A stretch of DNA of 64,000 nt from Nitrosomonadales bacterium (GTDB lineage: Bacteria; Pseudomonadota; Gammaproteobacteria; Burkholderiales; Gallionellaceae): NCBI GenBank assembly GCA_016218415.1, contig JACRED010000015.1, forward strand, positions 19,715-83,714. Reading direction: 5' to 3'. Below the pieces are notes generated by a model that saw only the letters and a program-made list of their open reading frames with translations, made no database searches and was not told where the DNA came from. The translations under genes and the position numbers were made by a program. Positions 9,079 through 16,866 of the stretch are shown here, one piece after another (the first letter of the stretch is position 1; every line of letters begins with the position of its first letter).

Positions 9079-10182
9079 ATGACCGGCGAAGCATCGCTCG
9101 AGGCCTGGCTGGCACTGAGCCTGACACGAGGCTTGGGCGACGAGGGTGCACGCCGGCTGCTCATTGAATTCGGTTCCCCGGACGCGGTTTTCGCCGCGTC
9201 ACTCATCGCCCTCAAATCTTTCGTCAAACCCGAGATCGCCGCCGAGATCGGCAAAGGCCTGGACGGTGATGCCATCGCGCCGGCCCTCGCATGGCTGGAG
9301 GATGGCAACAACCACATCGTCACACTGGCCGACAGCGATTATCCGCAATCCCTGCTGAATATTCCCGACCCGCCGCTGCTGCTCTATGTGAAAGGTCGGC
9401 TGGATCTGCTCAATCGCCCCGCGCTGGCGGTGGTCGGCAGCCGCAATGCCACCCCGCAGGGCCTCAGCAACGCCGAGGCATTCGCCAAATCACTAGGCGA
9501 TGCGGGGCTGTGCATCATCAGCGGCATGGCGCACGGTATTGATGCGGCCGCCCATCGTGGCGCGCTGCGCGGGCAAGGAAACAACTGGGGCAGCAGCATC
9601 GCCATCGTCGGCACCGGACTGGACAAGGTCTACCCCGCCGCCAATCGCGACCTGGCCCACGCGCTAGCCGAGCGGGGCGCGCTGATCTCCGAATTTCCGC
9701 TCGGCACACCGCCGCTGGCCGGCAACTTCCCGCGTCGCAACCGGCTGATCAGCGGCATGAGTCTCGGTTGCCTGGTCGTCGAGGCGTCGCTGCAAAGCGG
9801 CTCACTGATCACCGCGCGACTGGCGCTGGAACAGGGGCGCGAAGTATTCGCCATTCCCGGCTCGATACACGCGCCGCAAAGCAAAGGCTGCCACGCGCTG
9901 CTCAAGCAGGGCGCGAAACTGGTCGAGACCGCGCAGGATATTCTGGAAGAACTCGGCGGCCAGCCCTTTTCACCCGCGCAAACGACAAATTTACCAGCTG
10001 CTGATTCGGAAGACGACGCTGCTGCGCTGCTGGAGCATCTGGGCTTCGATCCGGTGGATGCGGACACGCTCAGTGCACGCTGCGGCTTGACGGTAAGCCA
10101 GCTATCCGCCATGCTGTTGACGCTGGAACTGAGCGGCCACATCAACGTGTTGCCCGGCGGCTTGTATCAGCGTATCCACTAA
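9079..10182 (+). CDS. dprA: DNA-processing protein DprA
   Basis: 367 aa. DprA binds incoming single-stranded DNA during natural transformation and loads RecA. Parts: N-terminal SAM-like helices, the Rossmann-like DNA_processg_A core (VVGSRNATPQG, ISGMAHGIDAAAH, VVEASLQSGSLITA), and a C-terminal winged helix of about 60 aa (from ~300) typical of proteobacterial DprA. It lies within the LysM-dprA-smg-topA run, 3 bp after the LysM gene. Presence of dprA alone does not prove competence. Confidence 0.96.
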   Translation: MTGEASLEAWLALSLTRGLGDEGARRLLIEFGSPDAVFAASLIALKSFVKPEIAAEIGKGLDGDAIAPALAWLEDGNNHIVTLADSDYPQSLLNIPDPPLLLYVKGRLDLLNRPALAVVGSRNATPQGLSNAEAFAKSLGDAGLCIISGMAHGIDAAAHRGALRGQGNNWGSSIAIVGTGLDKVYPAANRDLAHALAERGALISEFPLGTPPLAGNFPRRNRLISGMSLGCLVVEASLQSGSLITARLALEQGREVFAIPGSIHAPQSKGCHALLKQGAKLVETAQDILEELGGQPFSPAQTTNLPAADSEDDAAALLEHLGFDPVDADTLSARCGLTVSQLSAMLLTLELSGHINVLPGGLYQRIH

Positions 10183-10201
10183 CCACCATACCAAGCAGAC
10201 C

Positions 10202-10657
10202 ATGTTTGAAATCCTGATGTATTTGTTTGAAAGCTATTTCGATGCGGGCAGTTACCCGGAACCGGACAAACTGTCGCGCAAGCTTTCCGCCGCCGGCTTT
10301 GAAGACGAGGAGATCAGCGATGCGCTGACCTGGCTGTCCGCGCTGCAACAGCAAGACCCCGCCAGCTATCCGGCCAGCCTTGAACATGCCGGACAGCGGC
10401 ATTTTGCCGAGCTCGAGATCCAGCGCATCAGTCAGGAAGCCCGACATTTCCTGTTGTTCGCCGAACAGCAGCACCTGATCTCCGCCGTCGAACGGGAAAT
10501 GATCATCGACCGTTCCATCGCGCTGCAGCAGGAAAACCTCGCGCTGGACAAACTCAAACTGATCATGCTGATGGTGTTGTGGAATCGCCATCAGGACCTC
10601 GATCCGCTGCTGATCGAGGAACTGCTGACGCCGCTTCATTCCGCGCAATTACACTGA
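10202..10657 (+). CDS. smg: Smg family protein (DUF494)
   Basis: 151-aa cytoplasmic helical protein beginning MFEILMYLFESYFDAG, the hallmark of the Smg/DUF494 family. It contains the usual conserved stretches (LTWLSALQ, FLLFAEQQHLIS, EREMIIDR). The family is found next to dprA and topA across beta- and gammaproteobacteria, as here (19 bp after dprA, 10 bp before topA). The biochemical role is unknown; operon membership suggests DNA metabolism. Confidence 0.93.
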   Translation: MFEILMYLFESYFDAGSYPEPDKLSRKLSAAGFEDEEISDALTWLSALQQQDPASYPASLEHAGQRHFAELEIQRISQEARHFLLFAEQQHLISAVEREMIIDRSIALQQENLALDKLKLIMLMVLWNRHQDLDPLLIEELLTPLHSAQLH

Positions 10658-10667
10658 ACCATAACGC

Positions 10668-13268
10668 ATGGCAACCAACCTACTGATCGTCGAGTCTCCG
10701 GCCAAGGCCAAAACGCTGCAAAAATATCTGGGCAAGGATTTCGAGATCCTCGCTTCGTACGGGCACGTGCGCGACCTGATCCCGAAGACCGGCGCGGTCG
10801 ATCCCGACAACGACTTTGCGATGCAGTACGAAACCATCGCGCGCAACAGCAAGCACATGGACGCGATCGCCAAGGCCGCTGCCGATGCGGACAACATCTA
10901 TCTGGCACCCGACCCGGACCGCGAAGGAGAAGCGATCGCCTGGCACATTTCAGAGTTGCTCAAAGCCAAGCGCGGCATGAAGGGCAAGAACATGCAGCGC
11001 GTGGTGTTCTACGAGATCACCCAGTCCGCCGTGCGCGAAGCGGTCGCTCACCCCCGCGAGATATCGCAGCCGCTGGTGAACGCGCAACAGGCACGCCGCG
11101 CCCTGGATTATCTGGTCGGCTTCAATCTGTCGCCGCTGCTGTGGCGCAAGATCCGCCCCGGTTTATCCGCAGGCCGCGTGCAAAGTCCCGCGCTGCGCAT
11201 GATCGTCGAGCGCGAACTCGAGATCGAAGCGTTCAAGAGCCAGGAATACTGGAGCGTGCATCTCGATACGAACAAGGATCACCTCCCGTTCACCGCCAAG
11301 CTGTTCCAGTATCAGGGCAAGAAACTCGAGCAACTCAGCATAACCAGCCAGGCCGAATACGACGCGATTCACGCCAAGCTCAACGATGCCAAGCTGCCGC
11401 CCAAAGTGGTACGCGTCGAGAAAAAAGCCAAACAGCGTTATGCGGCCGCGCCGTTCACCACTTCAACCTTACAACAGGAAGCCGTGCGCAAACTGGGCAT
11501 GACCGCCGACCGCACGATGCGCACCGCGCAATCGCTGTATGAAGGCGTGGACATCGGCGGGCAAACGGTCGGTTTGATTTCCTACATGCGAACCGACTCG
11601 GTATCGCTGGCGAAAGAAGCCGTCCAAGAGATACGCGACTACATCAAGGACAATTTCTCGTCGGAATATCTGCCCAGCACCCAACCGACCTTCAAGAGCA
11701 AAACCAAGAACGCGCAGGAATCTCACGAAGCGATCCGCCCGACCTCGATACTGCGCACGCCGGACAGCATCCACAGCCATCTGACTGCCGACCAGGCGCG
11801 CCTCTACGAAATGATCTGGAAGCGCACGCTGGCCTGCCAGATGTCGCCCGCGCGTTTCGACACCGTAAGCGTGGACATCCGCCTCGGCGGCGACACCACG
11901 CTGTTCCGTGCCAACGGCCAGGTGCTGGTATTCCCCGGCTTCATCGGCGTGTACATGGAAGACGTGGATGACGCCACCGAGGAAGAAGGGGGCAAACTCC
12001 CGCCTCTGGCCGAGGGCGATGTGTTGCCCATCGACAAACTCTATGGCGAGCAGCACTTCACCCAGCCGCCGCCTCGCTACTCCGAAGCCAGTCTGGTCAA
12101 GGCGCTCGAAGAACACGGCATCGGCCGACCTTCCACCTACGCCACCATCATCTCCACGCTGCAGGCGCGCGAATATGCGGTGCTGGACAAAAAGCGCTTC
12201 ATGCCCACCGATGTCGGTCGCGTCGTCACGCGCTTCCTCACCGACCATTTTACCCGCTATGTGGATTACGGCTTCACCGCACACCTCGAAGACGAGTTGG
12301 ACGAAGTATCCGAAGGCAAGCGCGACTGGATAGGCGTAATGGGCGAGTTCTGGAAAGGATTCTCCAAGCTCATCAAGGAAAAAGCCGACATCGAGCGTCC
12401 GGTCGAGTTGCTCGACGAAGCCTGCCCGGAGTGCGGCAAACCGCTCGCCAAGAAGCTCAGCCGCTACGGCAGCTTCATCAGCTGCACCAACTACCCCGAG
12501 TGCAAATACAAACGCAGCCTCAGCGGGGAATCTCAGGACGACGCCTCGGCTAGAGTCGAGCTGGGTGCGCATCCCGACAGCCAGCAAGCCGTGCTGTTAC
12601 TGCGCGGCCCGTATGGCCACTACGTGCAACTGGGCGAAGCCGTCAAGGAAGACAAGGCCAAACCCAAGCGTGTCTCATGGCCCAAGGAAATGCCAGTCGA
12701 ACAGGCCGATCTGGCCGCCGCGCTGAAGCTGTTGTCGCTGCCGCGCGAACTCGGCGCCCATCCCGAGTCCGGCAAGAAAGTCATCGTCAACATCGGGCGC
12801 TTCGGCCCCTACATCGGCCACGACGGCAAGTTCAAATCCATCCCGCGCACGGACAGCATCTTCGATATCACGCTGGATCGTGCGGTGGAACTGCTGGCGC
12901 AAGCGCGCGACGGCAACACGGTGTTGCGCGTGCTCGGCGATCACCCGGACGACAAAGCCAGCGTGGAGATATGCAGCGGCCGCTACGGCCCATATGCACG
13001 TCACGGCAAGATCAACGCTACCCTGCCCAAAGGGGCGTCACCGGATGACATCACGCTGGACGAGGCGCTGGAATTGATCGCGGCCAAGGTGGCAAAAGGC
13101 CCGGCCAGCAAAAAACCGGCGGCCAAGACCAGCAAAGCGAAGGCTGAACCCAAGGAAGCAAAAGCCAAGGCAGCCACCACCAAAACGACCAAGGCGAAAG
13201 CCACAATTAAACCTGCCGCCAAGGTAACAAAGCCCGCCGCAAAGAAAACGGTCAAGAGCAAGACTTGA
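10668..13268 (+). CDS. topA: DNA topoisomerase I
   Basis: 866-aa type IA topoisomerase that relaxes negative supercoils. The TOPRIM domain opens with LLIVESPAKAKTLQKYL and carries the acidic DPDREGEAIAWH metal site; the catalytic tyrosine lies in GLISYMRTDS. A C4 zinc-finger-like module (CPECGKP...CTNYPECKY, near residues 585-615) is followed by two or three repeats of the bacterial C-terminal type (GPYGHYVQLGE, GRFGPYIGHDG, GRYGPYARHGK). The last ~60 residues (from about 806) are an Ala/Lys-rich, histone-H1-like tail. End of the LysM-dprA-smg-topA operon; a palindromic repeat follows 15 bp after the stop. Confidence 0.97.
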   Translation: MATNLLIVESPAKAKTLQKYLGKDFEILASYGHVRDLIPKTGAVDPDNDFAMQYETIARNSKHMDAIAKAAADADNIYLAPDPDREGEAIAWHISELLKAKRGMKGKNMQRVVFYEITQSAVREAVAHPREISQPLVNAQQARRALDYLVGFNLSPLLWRKIRPGLSAGRVQSPALRMIVERELEIEAFKSQEYWSVHLDTNKDHLPFTAKLFQYQGKKLEQLSITSQAEYDAIHAKLNDAKLPPKVVRVEKKAKQRYAAAPFTTSTLQQEAVRKLGMTADRTMRTAQSLYEGVDIGGQTVGLISYMRTDSVSLAKEAVQEIRDYIKDNFSSEYLPSTQPTFKSKTKNAQESHEAIRPTSILRTPDSIHSHLTADQARLYEMIWKRTLACQMSPARFDTVSVDIRLGGDTTLFRANGQVLVFPGFIGVYMEDVDDATEEEGGKLPPLAEGDVLPIDKLYGEQHFTQPPPRYSEASLVKALEEHGIGRPSTYATIISTLQAREYAVLDKKRFMPTDVGRVVTRFLTDHFTRYVDYGFTAHLEDELDEVSEGKRDWIGVMGEFWKGFSKLIKEKADIERPVELLDEACPECGKPLAKKLSRYGSFISCTNYPECKYKRSLSGESQDDASARVELGAHPDSQQAVLLLRGPYGHYVQLGEAVKEDKAKPKRVSWPKEMPVEQADLAAALKLLSLPRELGAHPESGKKVIVNIGRFGPYIGHDGKFKSIPRTDSIFDITLDRAVELLAQARDGNTVLRVLGDHPDDKASVEICSGRYGPYARHGKINATLPKGASPDDITLDEALELIAAKVAKGPASKKPAAKTSKAKAEPKEAKAKAATTKTTKAKATIKPAAKVTKPAAKKTVKSKT

Positions 13269-13283
13269 TTGGCCGCTGGGTTC

Positions 13284-13317
13284 TGTAGGAGCGGGGCAGG
13301 CCTGTCCCGCTCCTACA
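13284..13317. repeat. REP-like palindrome after topA
   Basis: A 34-bp perfect-centre palindrome with 17-bp arms (TGTAGGAGCGGGGCAGG and its complement) and a single G:T-type mismatch. The GTAGGAGCGGG core is the well-known REP type dispersed in many Proteobacteria. It lies between the convergent topA and GST genes and could form a hairpin that ends transcription or protects mRNA, though there is no T-tract. Confidence 0.8.
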
Positions 13318-13356
13318 CTTGGCTCGTCAAAAGGGTGCGCCGCGCCGACTGAAAGT

Positions 13357-13965
13357 TCAGCCCGCCATCGTCGCCCGCACACTCTCCCTCGCGCTGACCC
13401 GCGCAAACCACGCCGCAAGGTTCGGATGCGCGCCGCGCCAATCGCGCTCGGCCTGGCGCAGATCCAGATAGATCAGCACGCTCACCATCGCCAGATCGGC
13501 CAGCGTGATAGCCGCGCCCTCGCACCATTGCTGCCTGCCCAGCTGCGCGGCCGCATGCTCCAGCGCGCGGGTGATGGCAAGATTGTGCAGGTTGATGTTG
13601 TTGGGTTCCTGTTTGTCCACCGGACGTATCGTCTCGTTGCGCACCGCGACCGCCGAATCCATGATGCCATCCGCCAGCGCCTCCCAGCGTTTGACGCGCA
13701 TCCGCGCCAGCGCGTCGTCACGCGGGATCAGGATCGGACTGTTATTCAGCGTATCCGCGTATTCGGCGATCACCGGCGAATCGAACACGCATGTCTCGTC
13801 ATCCAGTATCAGCGCCGGTATCCGCCCCAGCGGATTGGCCCGCGCCACCTGGCTGCCCGGCTCGCGCGGCGCATCGACGAGGTAGGTGTGAGGAATATTC
13901 TTCTCCAGCAACACCAGGCGCACCTTGCGCACATAGGGGCTGGTATTCGTGCCTAGCAGTTTCAT
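13357..13965 (-). CDS. Glutathione S-transferase family protein
   Basis: 202-aa cytosolic GST-like protein. N-terminal thioredoxin-like domain (MKLLGTNTSPYVRKVRLVL, the Ser/Tyr of SPYVRK near the glutathione site; cis-Pro in GRIPAL; DSPVIAEYAD binding the gamma-glutamyl group), then an all-helical C-terminal domain from ~residue 85. Closest in pattern to the YibF type, whose substrate is unknown. Convergent with topA; upstream of it lies the sulfotransferase fragment. Confidence 0.88.
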   Translation of the reverse strand: MKLLGTNTSPYVRKVRLVLLEKNIPHTYLVDAPREPGSQVARANPLGRIPALILDDETCVFDSPVIAEYADTLNNSPILIPRDDALARMRVKRWEALADGIMDSAVAVRNETIRPVDKQEPNNINLHNLAITRALEHAAAQLGRQQWCEGAAITLADLAMVSVLIYLDLRQAERDWRGAHPNLAAWFARVSARESVRATMAG

Positions 13966-14032
13966 GGAATGTCTCCGGTAAATGGGCGGGGCAATATCGG
14001 CTGCAAATTATTCGCGGCGCAAAATAACAATT

Positions 14033-14302
14033 TTAGTTGTATTGCCAAATGCGTTTTGGTGCTTCATGCCAATACATGTAAATGGGCGTCGATTCCCCGA
14101 TTCGCTTGTGAGAGGAGTCCGAGGAGAAAGCAGCGTGATATTGCGAATAGTCGACTCGGTCATTTTGGAAGCGCTCTTCGGTGTCGAAGAAATGCACCTC
14201 CTTCTGGCTGGACATGCAGATTTCCGGATGTTCCCTCAGATAGGCATCCAGTGTAGTAGTGCCGCTTTTCTGAGCACCGCAAACAAGAAAATCAACTTTC
14301 AT
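14033..14302 (-). pseudogene. Truncated sulfotransferase (N-terminal fragment)
   Basis: 89 codons starting at the ATG 14300-14302 encode the N-terminus of a PAPS-dependent sulfotransferase: VDFLVCGAQKSGTTTLDAYL is the 5'-phosphosulfate-binding loop, followed by HPEICMSSQKEVHFFD. The frame stops after RIWQYN, where intact relatives go on into the 3'-phosphate-binding strand; about 200 residues are missing and cannot be found in the 67 bp before the GST gene. The start overlaps the waaA stop by 11 bp. Most likely the remains of an LPS- or polysaccharide-modifying enzyme cut by a deletion. Confidence 0.75.
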
Positions 14303-15704
14303 GGGAATTCCAAATATTCGGTGCAAGAATATTTCGAGGAGACGGACTTTTGTCAATCACGCCGCCAATGATTTGCACGGATTTATCGGTCGCGCCACGA
14401 TTGGACCCGACGAACTTCAGGCACTGGCCCCGCATTACATTCAACGCACTCGCATCGTTCAGCAGATGCAACGCTTCAGAGACCAATATCGTGGCGTCAT
14501 GCACCTGGATAGCTGCACCGTTTTGTATCGCAAGCCGAGTGGCCTCGGCGAAGTTGTAGGTGTACGGGCCGATCAGCACCGGGGTGCCGACGGCGCAGGA
14601 TTCGATCAGGTTCTGGCCGCCGAGCGGCAGCAGGCTGCCGCCGATGAAGGCGAGGTTGGCGGCGGCGTAGTAGGCGAACATCTCGCCCATACTGTCGCCC
14701 AGCACGACTTGTGTTTCAGCTGACACTCCCCTGCCCTCCGTTCGCATTGAGCCTGTCGAAATGTGAACGGGCTCGTGTGCTTCGACTGGCTCAACACGGA
14801 CGGTGGATTGGTTCAATTCGCTACGGCGCTGGTAGCGGATGCCGCGCTGCTCGAGCAGGCTGGCGACTTCGTTGAAGCGTTGCGGGTGGCGCGGGACCAT
14901 CACCACCAGAAATTTCGGGTCGTGCATCTGCTTGAGCGCGTCGAGCAGCAGCGCTTCCTCGCCGTCGCGGGTGCTGGCGGCGAGGAATACCCTGCGCCCT
15001 GCCCCGAACTGTTCGCGCAGTTGTTTGCCCAGCTCCAGCATCGCGGACGGCGGGGATATGTCGAACTTGAGGTTGCCCATCACCGAGACATTGTGCGCGC
15101 CGAGCGCGGTCAGGCGGGCGGCATCGTCAGTCGTCTGCGCGGCGATGGCAGTGAGTTCGCCGAGTGCGATGCGGGTCAGTTTCGCAAAACCGGCGTAGCC
15201 CTTGGCGGATTTTTCCGACATGCGTCCGTTCAGCAGCAGCAGCGGTGTACCGGCTTCGTGGCAGGCGTGGATCAGGTTCACCCATATCTCGGTCTCCATC
15301 AGGATGCCGAGTTGCGGTTTGAAGTGGCGCAGAAAGCGGCGCACAGCGAACGGGTAGTCGTAGGGCAAGTACACGCGCATCACTTCGTCGCCATACAGTT
15401 GTTCGCTGGCTGCGCGGCCGGTGGGTGTGGTGTGGGTGAGCAGGATGCGGTGATCGGGATAGGTGGCGCGTAACCGCGTGACCAGACTTTGCGTGGCGCG
15501 GGTCTCGCCTACCGATACGGCGTGCAGCCAGATGACCGGCTGAACTTCATTATCGAAGTCGGGACGTCGTGTATAGAAGCCGAAGCGTTCGGCTATGTGG
15601 TGCAGGTATTCCGGCTGCTTGCGCGCGCGCCAGGCGAGGCGCACGAAGATGTAAGGCAGCAGCAGCCACAGCGCGGAGCTGTAGAACGTGCGCGGGTTTA
15701 GCAT
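14292..15704 (-). CDS. waaA: 3-deoxy-D-manno-octulosonic acid (Kdo) transferase
   Basis: 470-aa inner-membrane-anchored GT30 enzyme that adds Kdo to lipid A precursor from CMP-Kdo. An N-terminal membrane anchor (ALWLLLPYIFVRLAW) is followed by GT-B halves with WLHAVSVGET, the catalytic Glu in METEIWVN, and GDSMGEMFAYY...GGSLLPLGGQN. Usual length is about 425: the excess includes a 22-codon in-frame insertion made by a palindromic repeat pair (14738-14803) just before QVVLGDSMGEM, and a nonconserved tail. It overlaps waaC by 7 bp, so the two form an LPS inner-core operon. Confidence 0.95.
   Translation of the reverse strand: MLNPRTFYSSALWLLLPYIFVRLAWRARKQPEYLHHIAERFGFYTRRPDFDNEVQPVIWLHAVSVGETRATQSLVTRLRATYPDHRILLTHTTPTGRAASEQLYGDEVMRVYLPYDYPFAVRRFLRHFKPQLGILMETEIWVNLIHACHEAGTPLLLLNGRMSEKSAKGYAGFAKLTRIALGELTAIAAQTTDDAARLTALGAHNVSVMGNLKFDISPPSAMLELGKQLREQFGAGRRVFLAASTRDGEEALLLDALKQMHDPKFLVVMVPRHPQRFNEVASLLEQRGIRYQRRSELNQSTVRVEPVEAHEPVHISTGSMRTEGRGVSAETQVVLGDSMGEMFAYYAAANLAFIGGSLLPLGGQNLIESCAVGTPVLIGPYTYNFAEATRLAIQNGAAIQVHDATILVSEALHLLNDASALNVMRGQCLKFVGSNRGATDKSVQIIGGVIDKSPSPRNILAPNIWNSHES
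14738..14803. repeat. Two inverted 33-bp palindromic repeats inside waaA
   Basis: Two adjoining 33-bp units in opposite orientation. Unit 1 (14738-14770) has arms CCGTTCGCATT / AATGTGAACGG around GAGCCTGTCGA; unit 2 (14771-14803) is its diverged reverse complement with the core TTCGACTGGCTCAA. The same unit occurs alone at 56808-56840. The pair is 66 bp, a multiple of three, and in the waaA frame encodes RVEPVEAHEPVH-like residues, the VEPVEA signature of this repeat family seen inside other proteobacterial proteins. Confidence 0.85.
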
Positions 15705-16678
15705 GCGCCCATCCCGCGCAGCGCGCCCAGCACGGCCGCGACATTCGGGGGCTGGCCAATGTTGCCGAGGTTGATGGTGCGCGGACCTCGATACAGGCCG
15801 GTCAGCGTCGGGTCGGTGGCGGTGTAGATGCCGGCCGTGGGCACATTCAGCGCGGCGGCCAGATGCGCGAGTCCGGTATCCACGCCGATCACCGCGTGCG
15901 CCTTGCCGAGTAGCGTGGCGGCCTGATCGAGGTTCAATCGCGGCGGGGAGATGGCATCGGGTATCTGCGCGGTGAGGCGCAGGCTGCGTGCCTTTTCGGC
16001 CTCGCTGCCCCAGGGCAGGACGCAGCGGATATTTTTTTCATGCAGTGCATGTCCCAGCGCGACCCAGCTGGCCTCATCCCACAGTTTGTCGGCGCGGCTG
16101 GTGGCGTGCAGCAGCGCCACATAGTTGCCCTGCGGCAGCCAATCGGGCGATGGGATCAAGGGCAGTCTGATGCCGAATTCCGCAGGACCATCCAGCGCGT
16201 AACCAAGTGCCTGCGCGACCAGTTGGCGGTTGCGTTCGACGGCATGCTGTCCCTTGGCGACCGTAAAGGTGCGTTGGTACATACTCGCAGCCAATGGCTC
16301 GCGTGCACTGGTTTTGTCCATGCCACAGCGCAGCCCGTTCGCGCCGCGCATCAGCAGCGCGCTCTTGAACAGACCTTGGGTGTCGATGGCGAAGTCGTAC
16401 TGCTGTGCCGACAATGTCTTGCGGAATGCACCGATCTCGCGCCATGTCTTGGCACTGAACAACTGCTTGCGCCAGCGACGCACCGCGACCGGGATGACGT
16501 TGCGCACCGCCGGATGCAGCCTGGGCAGCGCGGCAAAGCCCTCCTCCACCATCCAGTCGATCTGAGCGCCCGGATAGTGGCGCACAATGTCGCTGATCAC
16601 CGGCAGGTTATGCAGCACATCGCCCAGCGAGGTGGTTTTGACCAGCAGGATGCGCGGTGAATCGGCGTGATGCGCCAT
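15698..16678 (-). CDS. waaC: Lipopolysaccharide heptosyltransferase I
   Basis: 326-aa GT9 enzyme that transfers the first L-glycero-D-manno-heptose onto Kdo. N-terminal ILLVKTTSLGDVLHNLP with the catalytic Asp, the Kdo-side loop IDTQGLFKSALL, and the C-terminal ADP-heptose site GVDTGLAHLAAAL. The ATG at 16676-16678 gives the usual family N-terminus; a TTG at 16693 would add five residues without a clear ribosome site. Overlaps waaA by 7 bp and is divergent from manC. Confidence 0.94.
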   Translation of the reverse strand: MAHHADSPRILLVKTTSLGDVLHNLPVISDIVRHYPGAQIDWMVEEGFAALPRLHPAVRNVIPVAVRRWRKQLFSAKTWREIGAFRKTLSAQQYDFAIDTQGLFKSALLMRGANGLRCGMDKTSAREPLAASMYQRTFTVAKGQHAVERNRQLVAQALGYALDGPAEFGIRLPLIPSPDWLPQGNYVALLHATSRADKLWDEASWVALGHALHEKNIRCVLPWGSEAEKARSLRLTAQIPDAISPPRLNLDQAATLLGKAHAVIGVDTGLAHLAAALNVPTAGIYTATDPTLTGLYRGPRTINLGNIGQPPNVAAVLGALRGMGAC

Positions 16679-16764
16679 AAAATCACGAACCAAGGTAGAT
16701 GACAGAAGCGCATATTAATTGATGAGGCGCTGCTTTAGGAAGAACAGATGAAGCCGGATTGCGG

Positions 16765-16793
16765 TTGATGAGGCCTGCCAGTTCGGGGATAAT
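16765..16793 (+). promoter_or_regulatory. Candidate sigma-70 promoter of the polysaccharide cluster
   Basis: TTGATG (16765-16770), 17-bp spacer, GATAAT (16788-16793), about 74 bp upstream of the manC start and pointing into the + strand cluster. Matches are 4/6 and 5/6. No JUMPstart/ops element is visible in the 188-bp gap. Hexamer match only. Confidence 0.4.
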
Positions 16794-16866
16794 GCGACCC
16801 GTCCGAAGGTTGCGTCCTGTTTCAAGGCATCTCTGTTAAGTCCCACAAATCTACCGGAAAGTATTA

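Noticed and set aside
16694..16866. JUMPstart/ops element before the polysaccharide cluster
   Set aside because: No GGCGGTAGC-type sequence in the gap; only a sigma-70-like promoter was found.
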